NCBI RefSeq assembly: GCF_050038885.1
Contig: NZ_CP143624.1
Coordinates: 8,556,001 to 8,620,000, forward strand
Length of the DNA stretch: 64,000 nt
Direction of reading: 5' to 3'
From: Myxococcus flavus
Lineage (GTDB): Bacteria; Myxococcota; Myxococcia; Myxococcales; Myxococcaceae
Numbering within the stretch: the first letter of the stretch is position 1; every line of letters begins with the position of its first letter. Below, piece by piece: positions 53,072 through 61,115 of the stretch. The position numbers and the translations under genes were made by a program. The notes under the pieces were generated by a model, which was not told the DNA's origin, searched no databases, and was given only the letters and a program-made list of their open reading frames with translations.

Positions 53072-54384
53072 GACAGCCCCTCCAGGTACCGGCGCGCCAG
53101 CTTGCGGCCGTTGTCCGCGGTGAAGCCCGCCAGCGTGAGCGACGTGTCCACGCCGCTGGTGCTGGCGTTGAGCGTGGCCGCGCGCAGCACCAGGTCGTAG
53201 AGGCCGGGGAACTTCCGGTAGGCGCGCATGCACAGCGCGGCGCGCACCGGCAGGCCCGCGACGTCCACGAACTCCGACTGGCAGCGGTAGTTGGTGACGT
53301 CCTGCCGCGTGGCCTCCACGGCGTCCGGGTCCTGCGAGAAGAGCGCGCTGTAGAGCGACGAGAAGCGCAGCGCCCCCAGCTGCTGGCTGGTGGCGTGTTG
53401 ATGCAGGAAGGCCACCACGCCCGTCCGGTGCCGCGAGGACACGAAGATGTCCTCCTCCGACGAGCACTGGTAGTTCGTCACCGTGTACGGCACCTCCGGG
53501 TCATGCGGCGTGTCGCCCCAGCACTTGAGGAAGGCGCTCCACCGGCCGGGGACGCGGTAGCTCCCCAGCGCCTGCTGCGGCACCGGCTCGCCCATCAGCC
53601 GCTCCGTGACGCGCTGCTGGTTCTCCAAAAGCTGCACGCGCACCGTCTCCAGCAACGCCTGCGCCCCGGTGTCCTTGGCCTCGAGCGCGCGAGCGAGCAG
53701 CGCCCGCGCATGCTTCACCGGGACCAGGAAGCCCACCTGGTTGCCCATGGTCGCCACGTTGACGCCCACCACGCGACCTTCCCCCGTGAGGGTGGGCCCC
53801 CCGCTCATGCCTGGGTTGATGGCGCCGCTGAAGTGCAGCCGCTCGTACAGCGCGTCGCGGATGTAGCCGTTGTAGGTGCCCTCGACGATGGTGGTCCCCA
53901 GGTCGCGGGGGTTGCCCATGGCGAACAGGCGCGTGCCCTGCGGCGGCTCGCGCTCGTCCAGGTCGAAGAAGTGCTCCACCGGCGTCGCCATCTGGATGAT
54001 GGCCAGGTCGTGCACGACGTCCACGTCCAGCAGCCGCACGGGCATGGGCTCCGTGCCGCCCTTCAGCACCAGCTCCGCCGTGTAGTCCTCCGGGTGGATG
54101 ACCACGTCGGAGATGACGTGGTAGTTCGTCACCGCGTGCCCGTTGGCCGACACGAAGAAGGCCGACCCGATGGACGAGCGCGTGCCGGAGCGCCGCTCGA
54201 TGATGCGCACCTGGGCGACCTGCCCCTCGATGCGCTGAAACAGCTCGTGCGTGGCCGGTGGCAACGCGCCCAGGGGCACCACGGGTGAGGCGGTTTCCGG
54301 CGCACCCGGCGCCGGAAGCGGGCTCGGCTCAGCTGGCGCCACCGGCGATTGCGTGAGCACCGCTGCGAGGATGAAGGCAAACAT
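53059..54384 (-). CDS. Secreted trypsin-like (S1C/DegP-type) serine protease
   Basis: The start at 54384 (MFAFILAAVLTQSPVAPAEP) opens a short signal peptide followed by a Pro-rich linker; the long upstream frame is not coding-like. The protein has 441 residues. The catalytic triad is clear: H89 (TNYHVIS), D126 (VHDLAII) and S194 (NPGMSGGP). The protease domain ends near residue 235 at GFLVPVKHA. No PDZ domain is visible; instead a C-terminal region of about 200 residues with regularly placed cysteines (KCWGD, NYQCSSEE, NYRCQSEF, ALCMRAYRKFPGLYD) follows, a family I do not recognise. Periplasmic quality control or regulated cleavage is likely. It overlaps the FHA-membrane gene. Confidence 0.85.
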   Translation of the reverse strand: MFAFILAAVLTQSPVAPAEPSPLPAPGAPETASPVVPLGALPPATHELFQRIEGQVAQVRIIERRSGTRSSIGSAFFVSANGHAVTNYHVISDVVIHPEDYTAELVLKGGTEPMPVRLLDVDVVHDLAIIQMATPVEHFFDLDEREPPQGTRLFAMGNPRDLGTTIVEGTYNGYIRDALYERLHFSGAINPGMSGGPTLTGEGRVVGVNVATMGNQVGFLVPVKHARALLARALEAKDTGAQALLETVRVQLLENQQRVTERLMGEPVPQQALGSYRVPGRWSAFLKCWGDTPHDPEVPYTVTNYQCSSEEDIFVSSRHRTGVVAFLHQHATSQQLGALRFSSLYSALFSQDPDAVEATRQDVTNYRCQSEFVDVAGLPVRAALCMRAYRKFPGLYDLVLRAATLNASTSGVDTSLTLAGFTADNGRKLARRYLEGLSWTE

Positions 54385-54576
54385 GGATGCGGCGCACCCT
54401 ACCCCACCGCGCCTTCCGTGGGACGTCCGGACGCAGCCCCCCAACCGCGAACGGGTGACAGCCGCCAGGCGGGCATCCGGGCGGTCCGTCCACCGCGTGA
54501 CGCAAGCCCGCGCCGCGGGTCCCTGGCCTGCCCGCGTCACGGCCCCCATCTTCGTCCTCCGGGTGGGGGAGCCGAC

Positions 54577-55974
54577 ATGCGTCACAGCCAGTGGGGTGGC
54601 GTGCGCAGGCGGGCGCCAAGATGGCGAATGGCCGCGCTCCTGGTGTCTCACCTGCCCTCGCTGGCCCTGTCCGCCGCCTACCCCGCAGACGCGCCCCTCC
54701 ACGCCGACGAGGAGGTCGCGCCCCCGCAGCGGCCCCGCCAGTTCTGGTGGGCCCTGGGCGAGGTGACGGCCATCAACCTGGCGGTGTGGACCTTCGATCG
54801 CTTTGTCCTCCAAAAGGAATGGGCACGCGTGAGCCTGGACACGTGGGGGACGAACCTCCGCAACGGCTTCGTCTGGGACAAGGACGATTTCACCACCAAC
54901 CAGTTCGCCCACCCCTACCACGGCGCGGCGTACTTCAATGCCGCGCGGGACCACGGCTTCGGCTACTGGGGCGCCGCGGGCTTCACGCTCCTGGGCAGCC
55001 TTCAATGGGAGCTGTTCGCCGAGCACAAGCTGCCGTCATTCAACGACCTCATCAACACCACCGTGGGCGGCTGGGCGCAGGGCGAGGCCATCTACCGGCT
55101 GTCTTCCATGCTGCTGGACCAGCGTGACACGGGGACTCGCCGCATCGCTCGCGAGGTCACCGCGGGCATGCTCAACCCCGTCCGTGGCTTCAACCGGGTG
55201 GTGCGCGGCGACGCCTGGCGCAGCGCCCCCACGCCCGAGGCGTGGCAGCCGCCCGTGTTCGCGTCGCTGGCGCGCTCGGGCTACCTGAACATCGACGCGG
55301 GCAAGACGCTCAACCAGTTCTTCGCGGAGCTGGACCTGCGCTACGGCGATGCCCTGCGCTTCCCGGTGGAGGCGCCGTTCGATGCCTTCAGCATGGGCGT
55401 GCAGTTCACCTCCGGCGAGGGCCGTCTCATCAGCCGCGCCGAGGTGAAGGGCGCGCTGGCGATGCTTCCGCTCGAGAACGGCGGGAACGAGCGCATCCTG
55501 CTGGGGGCCTTCCAGCACTTCGACTTCAACGACACCCAGGCGTATGAGCTGGGGGGACAGTCGCTCGGAGCGGGGCTCGTCTACCGCTACCTGACGCGGG
55601 AGGGCCGCGAGCTGCGCCTGTCGCTCCATCTGCGGGGGCTGGTGCTCGCCGGCATCTCCTCCGAGTACGCCGAGCTGATAGGCCGGGACTACGACTACGG
55701 CCCGGGCCTGGGCTTGCATGTCGAGGTCTCCTACGGACGCTGGCCGTGGGAATACCTCAAGTTCGACGCGGGCACGACGTGGATCCACTCGCTGAACGGA
55801 GCGGACGGAAACCACCTGGCACACGAGGGCACGCTGCTGCTGGACGTGCCGCTCTTCGCCAACGTGGGCATCGGTGCCAGCTTCACCTTCTTCGAGCGAA
55901 ACAGCTTCTTCCGCGACTACGACACGGTCTCCCGAAGCATCCCGCAGGTCCGCGTGTTCCTCTCCGTGCACTGA
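54577..55974 (+). CDS. DUF3943-family outer-membrane-type protein
   Basis: The ATG at 54577 follows GGGGGAG; the protein has 465 residues with a hydrophobic N-terminal signal-like stretch (MAALLVSHLPSLALSAAYP, residues 18-36). The segment FTTNQFAHPYHGAAYFNAARDHGFGYW and the downstream FNDLINTTVGGWAQGEAIYRLS are hallmarks of DUF3943. The second half alternates hydrophobic and polar residues in strand-like blocks (LDLRYGDALRF, VQFTSGEGRLI, LRLSLHLRGLVLAGI) and ends IPQVRVFLSVH, with a near-terminal phenylalanine typical of outer-membrane barrels. Function unknown. It is divergent from the S1C protease gene with 192 bp between the starts. Confidence 0.78.
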   Translation: MRHSQWGGVRRRAPRWRMAALLVSHLPSLALSAAYPADAPLHADEEVAPPQRPRQFWWALGEVTAINLAVWTFDRFVLQKEWARVSLDTWGTNLRNGFVWDKDDFTTNQFAHPYHGAAYFNAARDHGFGYWGAAGFTLLGSLQWELFAEHKLPSFNDLINTTVGGWAQGEAIYRLSSMLLDQRDTGTRRIAREVTAGMLNPVRGFNRVVRGDAWRSAPTPEAWQPPVFASLARSGYLNIDAGKTLNQFFAELDLRYGDALRFPVEAPFDAFSMGVQFTSGEGRLISRAEVKGALAMLPLENGGNERILLGAFQHFDFNDTQAYELGGQSLGAGLVYRYLTREGRELRLSLHLRGLVLAGISSEYAELIGRDYDYGPGLGLHVEVSYGRWPWEYLKFDAGTTWIHSLNGADGNHLAHEGTLLLDVPLFANVGIGASFTFFERNSFFRDYDTVSRSIPQVRVFLSVH

Positions 55975-56084
55975 CGGCGCGCGTGGGGTACATGTGGCTT
56001 GGCGGTCCGTGACGCAGTCGGTAGTGTCGCGCGCGGGCCATGATGCGGCACGGCCATCGGTGCTGGCAGGCCAGGAGTCTCCCC

Positions 56085-56498
56085 ATGAACCGTCCGATGC
56101 CGTCGCTCCCCTCGTCCGCCACTGAAACCCGGATGGTGGACATGGTGTTTCCCGACCAGGCCACGCACTCCGGTGTGCTCTTCGGCGGGCAGGCGTTGCG
56201 GATGATGGACATGTCCGCGTTCATCACCGCGAGCCGCTACACGCGGCGGAACATCGTCACCGCCTCCAGCGAGCGCGTCGACTTCCACATCCCCGTGCGC
56301 CAGGGCCAGCTCGTGGAGCTGGTGGGCCGGGTGGTGTCCACCGGGAGGACGTCGCTCACCGTGGAGGTCGAGCTGTTCGCCGAGGAGCTGCTCACCGGCG
56401 TCCGGGAGCTGTGCACGCGAGGGCGCTTCATCATGGTGGCGCTGGACGAGAACCACAAACCGACGCCCGTCCCTCCGCTCGCCCCCGAGCCCACGTAG
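56085..56498 (+). CDS. Hotdog-fold acyl-CoA thioesterase (YciA/ACOT-like)
   Basis: The ATG at 56085 has AGGAG eight bases upstream. The product has 137 residues. VFPDQATHSGVLFGGQALRMMDMSAF carries the family pattern (a Thr-His-x-Gly-x-Leu-Phe-Gly-Gly loop and the catalytic-position Asp on the long helix), followed by SSERVDFHIPVRQGQLVEL, typical of YciA-type thioesterases. These hydrolyse acyl-CoA esters of various chain lengths in the cytoplasm. It stands alone between the DUF3943 gene and a convergent unknown gene; there is no reason to tie it to the peptide cluster. Confidence 0.85.
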   Translation: MNRPMPSLPSSATETRMVDMVFPDQATHSGVLFGGQALRMMDMSAFITASRYTRRNIVTASSERVDFHIPVRQGQLVELVGRVVSTGRTSLTVEVELFAEELLTGVRELCTRGRFIMVALDENHKPTPVPPLAPEPT

Positions 56499-56536
56499 CG
56501 CCGCCTCGTCTTCCCGCGCGGCACGCTCTCCCCCCG

Positions 56537-57211
56537 TCACGGGGCCTGGCCCGCCGCGTGGCGCAGACGTCGGCGACGCCAGGCCGTGTACGAGACAGCC
56601 AGCGCGCCAGCCAGGGCACCCGCCAGCGCGCCGAGCACCCGGCGTGGCACGGGCCCCGCGACATTCGACGGCTCGTGGCGGAAGGTCTCCAGTGACGCGC
56701 GCACCTGGGGCGCCAGCGCCTGCCAGCGCACCGCGGGGGCGCTCACTGTCACCACCGCGTGCTCGCCTTCCGAGGCCAGGCCCGCGACGAGCACGGTGCG
56801 TACCTGTCCCGCCTCGCGCAGGGTGCCCAGGAACTCCACGCGTGGCGTCGTGCCGCCCAGGCGCTCCACGCGCTCGGGTGTCAGCTGGAGCCCCAGCTCC
56901 CGCTGGTAGTGCTGCATCACCGCCGAGGCGAAGTCGTCCCGGTCCGAGGGGCTCGCGCTGAAGCCGCGCCCCACCACGGAGACGAGCATCGTGGCCGCGT
57001 CCGGCCCCTCTCCGTCGGTCAGCGCCGCCGACAGCATGCGCGGCGCGTCCGGCTCCAGCGCCACGGCGCCCACGCGGGAGTCGGCGTACTGCTCCCAGCG
57101 CACCATGTGGAAGCCCTCGGGCGGACGGAACTGGTAGCCGTCCCGGCGCAGCTCCGTTCCGAGCGCACCCGACAGCGCCAGCAATCCGACGGCCAGGGAG
57201 GTGACGTGCAC
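56537..57211 (-). CDS. Signal-peptide protein with C-terminal membrane anchor, unknown function
   Basis: 224 residues. The N-terminus (MHVTSLAVGLLALSGALG) is a signal peptide; the C-terminus has one hydrophobic segment (VLGALAGALAGALAVSYTAW) followed by a basic stop-transfer tail (RRRRLRH), giving a periplasmic domain anchored from its C-terminal end. The domain (about residues 25-180) has the pattern YQFRPPEGFHMVRWEQY, then MLVSVVGRGFSASPSDRDDFA, resembling PsbP/DcrB-like small alpha/beta proteins, but I cannot place it. It is convergent with the thioesterase gene. Confidence 0.7.
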   Translation of the reverse strand: MHVTSLAVGLLALSGALGTELRRDGYQFRPPEGFHMVRWEQYADSRVGAVALEPDAPRMLSAALTDGEGPDAATMLVSVVGRGFSASPSDRDDFASAVMQHYQRELGLQLTPERVERLGGTTPRVEFLGTLREAGQVRTVLVAGLASEGEHAVVTVSAPAVRWQALAPQVRASLETFRHEPSNVAGPVPRRVLGALAGALAGALAVSYTAWRRRRLRHAAGQAP

Positions 57212-57484
57212 GACGGGCAGGTTAACCCAATGAAGCCCGCCTCAACGTCGCGTCGCAGCCTCACGACATCCTTGTTTAACCAAGAATCACCAGCTGTTCT
57301 GGTGCTGCGACGATTCGCGCTACCACGGTGGCTCGCTCCCCGAGGCTTCAAGGGAATTCCAGCGCGTGAGCAGCCGCATGCACAACCCTCTCGCCGACGT
57401 GCAGTGGCCTGCACAAGCGATCTCCCGAGCACCCAGCTTCGGGCGTATTGCGTCGCGGGGCTCCGGCCCCTTGATTGCAATACC

Positions 57485-58141
57485 ATGGTCGCAATGGGAC
57501 TCCTGAAGGCTCGACACACCTGGCTCTGGCCGTTCCTCTGCTTGTTCGCGTTGTTCGCGCCGGGCGTCAGCCTCGCGGAGAACGGGCCACACCTCCTCGG
57601 CAGTCCATCCGCGGAGGGCCCATCTGAGGACGGTCCCCGGCTGCTGGACGCACCGCCGTTGGCCGAACACGATGCCTCGAGCTCCTCCCCGATCATCCGT
57701 CTTGCCGCGGAACTGGGGGCCATGGCCTTGACGTCCGTCGTCCTGGCGGTTCCCGGCGCTATCGTCGGCTTCGGCCTCTGTGGCGAACGCTCGGACTGCT
57801 CGTCCGCCGCGGGCTATGGCATCCTTGGCGGAGTATCCGTTGGAGCCCCACTGGGGGTCTGGTGGGGTGCGCGTCTGGCGGATGGAAAGGGAACGCTGCT
57901 GGGGGCGTTCCTGGGAGCAGGCACGGCGGTCGGCGCATGGACGGTGGCCACGCTGTTCATCACCAATGATGACCTCAAACCGTTAGGGTTCCCCCTCTTC
58001 TCGATCATTGGCGCGCTCGTGGGCTACGAGCTGTCCCACGCCATGAACGCACGCCAGGAGAAGATCCCAGCGTTCAGCGTGCAGCCTTCGCTGGCCGTGG
58101 GGAGTCGGCATGCGCTGGTGGGACTGCATGGCTCTTTCTGA
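57485..58141 (+). CDS. Membrane protein with signal sequence, unknown function
   Basis: The frame is open far upstream, but the sequence becomes protein-like at the ATG at 57485 (or 57494), which opens a signal peptide (LWPFLCLFALFAPGVSLAE). No good ribosome-binding site is seen. The product has 218 residues, with a Pro/Ser-rich linker and then a Gly/Ala-rich hydrophobic region of three to four helices (LGAMALTSVVLAVPGAIVGFGL, LGGVSVGAPLGVWWGARL, LGAFLGAGTAVGAWTVATLFI, LFSIIGALVGYEL). It resembles small glycine-rich membrane proteins of myxobacteria; family unknown. The 273-bp region upstream (57212-57484) holds an AT-richer patch near 57270-57300 but no clear promoter. Confidence 0.65.
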   Translation: MVAMGLLKARHTWLWPFLCLFALFAPGVSLAENGPHLLGSPSAEGPSEDGPRLLDAPPLAEHDASSSSPIIRLAAELGAMALTSVVLAVPGAIVGFGLCGERSDCSSAAGYGILGGVSVGAPLGVWWGARLADGKGTLLGAFLGAGTAVGAWTVATLFITNDDLKPLGFPLFSIIGALVGYELSHAMNARQEKIPAFSVQPSLAVGSRHALVGLHGSF

Positions 58142-58225
58142 TGCCACTGGCGTGCGTCCATGGGAGGTCGCGGTCTTGAACGAAGCCCGCCCCTCCACAT
58201 CTGCGGCTCAAGGGTCATCAAGAAG

Positions 58226-58780
58226 ATGGGCAATGACGAGGACTCGCAATGGGCCTGCGTCTCCAGCGCCCGTCGCGAACAACGAGACAGGAGCGAGAAC
58301 ACCACCTCCGCAGAGCCATACCAGCAGAGGGGCCGCTTCATCACTGGGGCTGCCCCTGGGCAGTCGCTGGCGGCGCCCTACCTGTTGCTCGCCGGGCTCA
58401 TGGCCGCCGAGCTGTCCATGGTGCTGTCCGTCGCGCTCCTGCTCCATGGGCTCGTGGTAACGGTCGCAACCCTCTTCTTGTTTCGCCGTCGACGCTGGGC
58501 CTGGCGCGTGTCTTCGGTCCTCGCAGGTGCTGCCTTCGCCACGGGAGCTGGCGCGGCATGGCTCGCCCCTCCCTTGATTGGCGTCCTTCACGCAGTGGGC
58601 GCTGCCATCATCCTGGCTTTCCTGCTCGCGGGCCGCCCCGCCATCTCCGGCCTATCTCCGCTCAGCGCCGACTCGCCAGCGCGACAACTCGGGGAGTCAT
58701 CGGGCCCCCCGAATCAAACTGTCCGTAGCGTTCGGGCCTTCAGCGGTGCACGCTTCGAGGCATGGTCCAGGCATTTCTGA
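58226..58780 (+). CDS. Small membrane protein, unknown function (start uncertain)
   Basis: The frame could start at 58160 or at the ATG at 58226; I use the latter. The product has 184 residues: a polar N-terminus, two or three hydrophobic helices (YLLLAGLMAAELSMVLSVALLLHGLVVTVATLFLF, then a basic RRRRWAWR loop, then VSSVLAGAAFATGAGAAWLAPPLIGVLHAVGAAIILAFLLAG), and a polar tail. The positive-inside loop between helices supports a real membrane protein. The 3' end overlaps the GNAT gene start by 19 bp. It may form an operon with the upstream membrane protein, 85 bp away. Confidence 0.5.
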   Translation: MGNDEDSQWACVSSARREQRDRSENTTSAEPYQQRGRFITGAAPGQSLAAPYLLLAGLMAAELSMVLSVALLLHGLVVTVATLFLFRRRRWAWRVSSVLAGAAFATGAGAAWLAPPLIGVLHAVGAAIILAFLLAGRPAISGLSPLSADSPARQLGESSGPPNQTVRSVRAFSGARFEAWSRHF

Positions 58781-59286
58781 GTACAGTGACGGAGCGGCTC
58801 TTGCTCCGGGCCGTCCGCGACAGTGACCTGGATGCGGTGTTCGCGTTGCACGCGGATCCAGAAACGAACCGCTTCAGCGCCAACGCCACCGCCCTCACGC
58901 GAGATGAAGCCAGGAGGCTGATGGCGCTGTGGCAGGACGACTGGGCGCACCATGGCGTGGGCTACTGGGTGGTGGAGCGGCGCGATACCCCGGGAGACCT
59001 CGTGGGCTTCGGAGGTGTGCGCCACAAGGAGCTCGAAGGGCGCAGGGTGCTGAACCTCGCCTACCGCTTCGCGCCGCGGACCTGGGGTACCGGCTATGCC
59101 ACGGAGATGGCCCGCACCGCGCTGTCGCTGGCCCGGCGCCACCTGCCCGACATCCCCGTGGTCGCCATCATCCACCCGGAGAACATCGCGTCCATCCGGG
59201 TCGCGGAGCGAAGCGGGATGCGCTTCGAGCGGCTCATTGACTACCAGGGTATGCCCAGCCGGCTCTACGTGCCGGTGGCCCCGTAA
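58762..59286 (+). CDS. GNAT-family N-acetyltransferase (RimJ/RimL-like)
   Basis: 174 residues. The RimJ/RimL-type GNAT pattern is evident: STVTERLLLRAVRDSDLDAVFALHADPET at the start, GYWVVERRDTPGDLVGFGGV, LAYRFAPRTWGTGYATEMARTAL (motif A, acetyl-CoA pyrophosphate binding in the RTWGTGYATE segment), and IHPENIASIRVAERSGMRFE (motif B). Substrates of this group are protein N-termini, amino acids or antibiotics; none can be named. A decayed SRPBCC gene and a VOC gene follow. Confidence 0.87.
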   Translation: MVQAFLSTVTERLLLRAVRDSDLDAVFALHADPETNRFSANATALTRDEARRLMALWQDDWAHHGVGYWVVERRDTPGDLVGFGGVRHKELEGRRVLNLAYRFAPRTWGTGYATEMARTALSLARRHLPDIPVVAIIHPENIASIRVAERSGMRFERLIDYQGMPSRLYVPVAP

Positions 59287-59378
59287 GACGCGGCAGCCAC
59301 GAGTCGATTCCACCCACGGGCGCATCTCCCCAACGACTCGGCACTTACGCGCCAACCTGGCAATCGAGCCCCCGTCCC

Positions 59379-59620
59379 GACGAGCGAATCGTCTTCGCCT
59401 ACACGATGACCCTCGCCGGAAAGCGCATCTCGTCGTCGCTCGTGACGGTGCAGTTCAGCACCGAGAGCGTCAAGAACGCCTCTCGTGCACCGAGCAGGCG
59501 GCGTACTTCGAAGGTGGCTCGAAGGTGGACAGGCCGCCGTTGATGGCCGCGAGGCCGGCACGAAGGCGCTACGCGAGAAGCTGGCACCCGAGCTCACGCG
59601 CGAGCACCGGCTGCTCGTCC
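59379..59620 (+). pseudogene. SRPBCC (AHSA1-like) gene remnant with frameshifts
   Basis: Three pieces of one domain lie in three different frames. From 59379 the frame reads DERIVFAYTMTLAGKRISSSLVTV; from about 59480 another reads LSCTEQAAYFEGG; from about 59536 a third reads DGREAGTKALREKLAPELTREH. Together they follow the C-terminal half of AHSA1/SRPBCC proteins in the right order with no intact frame linking them. The N-terminal half is not seen between 59287 and 59378. Unless the assembly contains two indels, this is a decayed gene; it fills most of the 412-bp gap between the GNAT and VOC genes. Confidence 0.7.
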
Positions 59621-59698
59621 ATTCGAGGCACGCTGTGCCCCGCGGCTGTCACCCTGCTGGCGGCCCCCAGGCGCGGAGTGGAAGCTCCTCGCAGGGAC

Positions 59699-60082
59699 TC
59701 AGGTGGCTTCCTGCGTCGACACCCACCAGGTGGTTCCACCTGGGTCGCGGAACCCGCCGCGCTTGTCCCCGTCACCCGCGTTGACCGGGGTCTTGACGGC
59801 CACGGCACCGGCGTCGAGCGCTCGCTGGTAGAGCTGGTCCACGTCCGCGACGTACAGGTGCACGTGCGCGGCGACCGCGGGCCAGCCGTCCATGGTGTCG
59901 CTCAACATGATGACCGTGTCGTCGATGCGCACCTCGCCGTGCATCAGCCTGCCGTTGTCTCCGGGAATCATGCGCAGCCGCTGCGCTCCGAACACCTGGA
60001 CGAGGAAGTCGATGGTCCTGAGCGCGCCGTCGACGACCAGGTACGGCGCCACGGATGTGTAACCGTCGGGTTTGTAGGCCAT
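59699..60082 (-). CDS. VOC-family protein (PhnB/glyoxalase-like)
   Basis: The start at 60082 (MAYKPDGYTSVAPYLVVDGA) has GGAGG three bases from the ATG; the open frame upstream is not coding-like. The product has 127 residues. The PhnB-type VOC pattern is clear: VAPYLVVDGALRTIDFLVQVFGAQ, GEVRIDDTVIMLSDTMDG, VHLYVADVDQLYQRAL, ending FRDPGGTTWWVST. The histidine and glutamate metal ligands of true glyoxalases are only partly present, as usual for PhnB-like members of unknown function. It faces the SRPBCC remnant; AHSA1 and PhnB-like genes are commonly paired, so it may have lost its partner. Confidence 0.82.
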   Translation of the reverse strand: MAYKPDGYTSVAPYLVVDGALRTIDFLVQVFGAQRLRMIPGDNGRLMHGEVRIDDTVIMLSDTMDGWPAVAAHVHLYVADVDQLYQRALDAGAVAVKTPVNAGDGDKRGGFRDPGGTTWWVSTQEAT

Positions 60083-60492
60083 GGGTCCTCCAGGGAAGTC
60101 AGCCGCACGAATCGACGGATGAACGTGCCCCCGCTCGCCTGGGGTGGCAAGCGCCAGGGCGCGTCCTCGCAGCAGCGGCGCACCCGCGACCCACCCGCAC
60201 GGCATGAAACACAGCGGCCCGTGAAACATGGACCGTGACGCCGTCACCCGCTCCAGGAACGGACCGGCAGGCTGCCGAGGCCGCTCAATCCCTCGCACGC
60301 CCGGCCCGGCTCCGGATGTCTCACCCGGGCCCGGCAGCGCTCCGTGAGCGCGCCGCCCCTGCCCTCCTGCTGCCTCGCGCGGAGGACACCCCGACGCAGC
60401 GTGCGACCTCCCGGTTTTCGCGACTTCGACCCACCATGCCCGTGCGTGTTCGTTGTGACATCCCCGCGCGTCGCGAGTAACCTGCCGGGGAG
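60083..60492. other. Intergenic region without a recognisable gene
   Basis: 410 bp between the start of the VOC gene (minus) and the start of the TPR gene (plus). No frame looks coding. It should contain both divergent promoters. A possible but weak box pair (TTGTGA, 17 bp, AGTAAC) lies at about 60451-60479, just before the TPR gene. Confidence 0.5.
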
Positions 60493-60975
60493 ATGACCCC
60501 CGCCGCCAGGGCCGACATGGAGTCACGTGCCGATCGCGCCCTGCGCCGCGGCGAGCTCACCGAAGCGCTCGGATTGTACGAAGCGCTCGTCCGCGCCTTT
60601 CCGGACGACGCGACGCTCGCCCACAAGCTCGCCAGCGCACGCGAGCTGCTCCAGCCCGCCGAGCTCGAGGTGCTCGAAGCGGCCCGTGCGGAGGCCCACA
60701 TCCCGCTGCCCGTGGGCCCCTCCTCCCCCGTCCAGGAGGGCGAGCGCCTCTTCGCCCTGGGGGACTACGCCGGAGCCGCCGCGTGCTACCGCCGCGCACT
60801 CCAGGAGCGGCCGGACAGCGAGCTGCTCAAGGAGCGGCTGATCGAGCTGTATGGCCTGGCGCGCGCGATGCCCCTACAGTCACCGACAGATCGGGCCCTC
60901 CCCGACAAGCCGGAGCCCCGCCTGCAGGCCCTGCTCGATAGGGTCGCCTCGCGCCGCCGCCTGAAGCGCGACTGA
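60493..60975 (+). CDS. Tetratricopeptide-repeat protein
   Basis: 160 residues; the ATG at 60493 is preceded by GGGGAG. Two TPR-like units are readable: RADRALRRGELTEALGLYEALVRAFPDDATLAHKLASAREL (about residues 12-52) and GERLFALGDYAGAAACYRRALQERPDSELLKERLIELY (about residues 82-120). The charged C-terminus is short. There is no signal peptide, so it should act in the cytoplasm as an adaptor. It lies directly upstream of the pfk-pkn4 pair on the same strand, but the dyad and promoter at 60996-61055 suggest separate transcription. An orphan adaptor role in kinase signalling is possible but unproven. Confidence 0.8.
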   Translation: MTPAARADMESRADRALRRGELTEALGLYEALVRAFPDDATLAHKLASARELLQPAELEVLEAARAEAHIPLPVGPSSPVQEGERLFALGDYAGAAACYRRALQERPDSELLKERLIELYGLARAMPLQSPTDRALPDKPEPRLQALLDRVASRRRLKRD

Positions 60976-60995
60976 AGGAAGGGCCCGTCACCACT

Positions 60996-61024
60996 CGCGA
61001 ATCCGCCCCGGTCGGTGATTCGCG
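60996..61024 (+). promoter_or_regulatory. Dyad abutting the pfk promoter (terminator or operator)
   Basis: CGCGAATC and GATTCGCG form a perfect 8-bp inverted repeat with a 13-nt loop, 20 bases after the TPR stop and 2 bases before the -35 box at 61027. It could end the TPR transcript or act as an operator next to the promoter. No T-run follows. Confidence 0.45.
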
Positions 61025-61026
61025 CG

Positions 61027-61055
61027 TTGCACCCCCTGGGGGGCCCCCCTACAAT
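61027..61055 (+). promoter_or_regulatory. Sigma70-type promoter for pfk-pkn4
   Basis: TTGCAC (61027-61032) and TACAAT (61050-61055) are separated by exactly 17 bp. The -10 box matches 5 of 6 consensus bases. A start near 61062 would give a leader of about 55-65 nt before the pfk start codon. Confidence 0.6.
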
Positions 61056-61115
61056 CAGGTCCGACGTTTCTGTCATGGTGCAGCACCCTCCCTCTGACAC
61101 CCGCGTCCGACCTGT

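Noticed and set aside
60083..60492. Upstream extension of the VOC frame (to 60526) as an N-terminal domain
   Set aside because: The extension is Arg/Gly/Pro-rich without a domain, and a GGAGG site directly precedes the ATG at 60082.
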